Below, piece by piece: positions 62,411 to 64,000 of a stretch of 64,000 nucleotides of DNA. A program made the position numbers and the translations under genes. The stretch is from Corbicula japonica (lineage: Eukaryota; Mollusca; Bivalvia; Venerida; Cyrenidae): positions 62,001-126,000 of the forward strand of contig JAZAYU010000173.1 in NCBI GenBank assembly GCA_038501625.1, written 5' to 3'. Under the pieces are notes generated by a model, which made no database searches, had not been told where the DNA came from, and saw only the letters and a list, made by a program, of their open reading frames with translations. Each line of letters begins with the position of its first letter. Positions within the stretch are counted from its first letter, which is position 1.

Positions 62411-63552
62411 AAATGATCAATCATTGCGGGTAATACATGGGCATACTTGAACTTTCCATTTTTGGGGATACAGATGGTATGTACTGTGTCTGTTTCTTGC
62501 ATGGTTTGCTAAGCGCATCCGCCATATGTGTATGGCTTTGGGGTTACCTAGACATCAAATAACACACCTAAAGAAACAACGAAAATAGAAAACCTGGGGT
62601 TTCACCGTCTAAGAACTTTCAGCGGCAAAACAATTTTAGAACGCTGAGGTACGTATTTTCGTTAAGGAATTGGTAGTGTCCAGGAATCGTAGACGAGCTT
62701 CTCATAACTCTTCGATTGCATGTGTCATCATCAGAATGTTCATGTAGATTTTCTTTTTATGCACTTTTAAACACTTTAAAAACTAAAAAATAAGAAAGTC
62801 GATAATAATATTGATATTTAGATCTAGTACATGTACACTTGATCAAAGGTCCATTATATAGAGATGGAGTTAACGTATGATCAGGCGAGTGTGCTGTGAA
62901 TTGTAAATTCGTTTCTACCAATGAACAGACATAATAAGACCAAGCCGACATTATTGAGCGGATTTACGTTTTGAAGTTTTTTACTGCTCTTTTTCACTCT
63001 TGACTTATTTACAGTGATCAATTTACCTCTAAGATTTTTATAAATTAAAAATAGTCTTTGAAGTGACTTTTAGGAGCTTAAAATGTTGTCATTACCAGCG
63101 GAATACACTCTAAAACTAAATAGTTGACATAACTATCTTAAAATGTTTAGAAAGATTACTTCCGCCATTAACCGAGTGGTTTGTACACATAGAGTAACAT
63201 CACCATCCCTCCATATAAATTTCTATCTAGACTATCTACAGAGATAAGGAGTGTTATATTGGTTCACATGCACTGCTCAAATTTCACAAGGTTATTAGCA
63301 AAACTAAAAGAATTACACAAGAGTTGCAAATGTAAGTCTTTTTTTCAGTTTGTTTGGCATGGACAATACAGTGCTTGCCCTTAACTTTTGAGGTTTTAAT
63401 ATTCATAATACGTGCAAACAAATTCATAGAAAAATAAAAGCTACATCATTATTGTACAAATAACATGGCACAAATACAGGAATTTTAACTTCTCAGGTTC
63501 TCATTTTTGTTAATTGTAAGTGATGTCTCTTTTGAAACTGATTATTTTATCA

Positions 63553-63642
63553 ACCATGCTCTCTCCCTCTCTTCTTCTTGACTGTGTGGGGAGGCTGTTT
63601 TTTCTGAATGTGGCGATTCCTGATATGCATATTTCACCTTTT
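63553..63642 (-). repeat. Dispersed repeat, family C copy (well preserved)
   Basis: AACCATGCTCTCTCCCTCTC, then GACTGTGTGGGGAGGCTG and GATTCCTGATATGCATATTT. This is near-identical to 43,498-43,580. Confidence 0.65.
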
Positions 63643-64000
63643 TATTAAATTAATATAATAAAAAGACGTGACAGCGATTGAATTTAACAAAAAATCTTCA
63701 AATATCAAACCATAAAATAGCTTAACGTTTTTTTCGGGACCGAGACTTTTATCTAAAAATACAGACCTATATTTGTAATTGTAAATTCATTGCTATTGTG
63801 ACTTGTTTTTTTTTCTCGATGTAATCCAAAAGTAAGTCTTGATAATTTTTAAAGAATTGGAGTCATAACGCGCATTTGTTTTATTATATTTTACAAAACT
63901 CTATTAATATTAGCAAAGTAGATGAACATGATAAAAAAAAGGGCGCGGGGCTTTCGAAAAATGCAAACAATCAGTTTATTTGCACAACATGAATGTTAAA

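Overview
The window is AT-rich animal DNA that is mostly non-genic and crowded with transposable elements. I infer a lophotrochozoan, probably a bivalve mollusc. The reasons are a retroelement C-terminal fragment and a short TIR repeat that resemble sequences I recall from bivalve and other marine-invertebrate genomes, several tRNA-derived short repeats, and an intronless divergent rhodopsin-class GPCR. The taxon cannot be proven from the sequence alone. There is no bacterial gene organisation.

Layout. (1) 1-17.8 kb is AT-rich spacer with one convincing host gene, the single-exon GPCR at 2595-3626 (+). Around it lie a tRNA-derived SINE, two palindromic MITEs, a foldback element, several hairpins and scattered short repeats. 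(2) 17,844-20,745 is a ~2.9 kb DNA transposon with ~30 bp inverted termini, a TA flank on each side, direct subterminal arrays of an ACGATAGACG-type motif and an internal ~300-400 bp satellite. (3) ~20.8-50.3 kb is a tandem segmental duplication: four diverged, rearranged copies in the same orientation. Comparing the copies gives natural 'empty sites' for several insertions. (4) Inside copy 1, at 24,957-29,993, sit two head-to-tail copies of a GC-richer R2-like (restriction-like-endonuclease class) non-LTR retrotransposon on the minus strand. One is near full length but broken by a frameshift and a stop codon; the other is 5'-truncated. The exact uninterrupted target is at about 37,868. (5) 50.3-64 kb is again spacer with mobile elements.

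The most notable element is at 56,776-58,583: a 1.8 kb non-autonomous transposon with 82 bp perfect terminal inverted repeats that begin CACAGTG, the same heptamer as the V(D)J recombination signal, flanked by a perfect 5 bp target duplication (ATTAG). That combination is the hallmark of the Transib/RAG-like transposase superfamily.

The GPCR is the only gene I would annotate as probably functional. Everything else supportable is repeat or mobile DNA, and the genes do not form a pathway.
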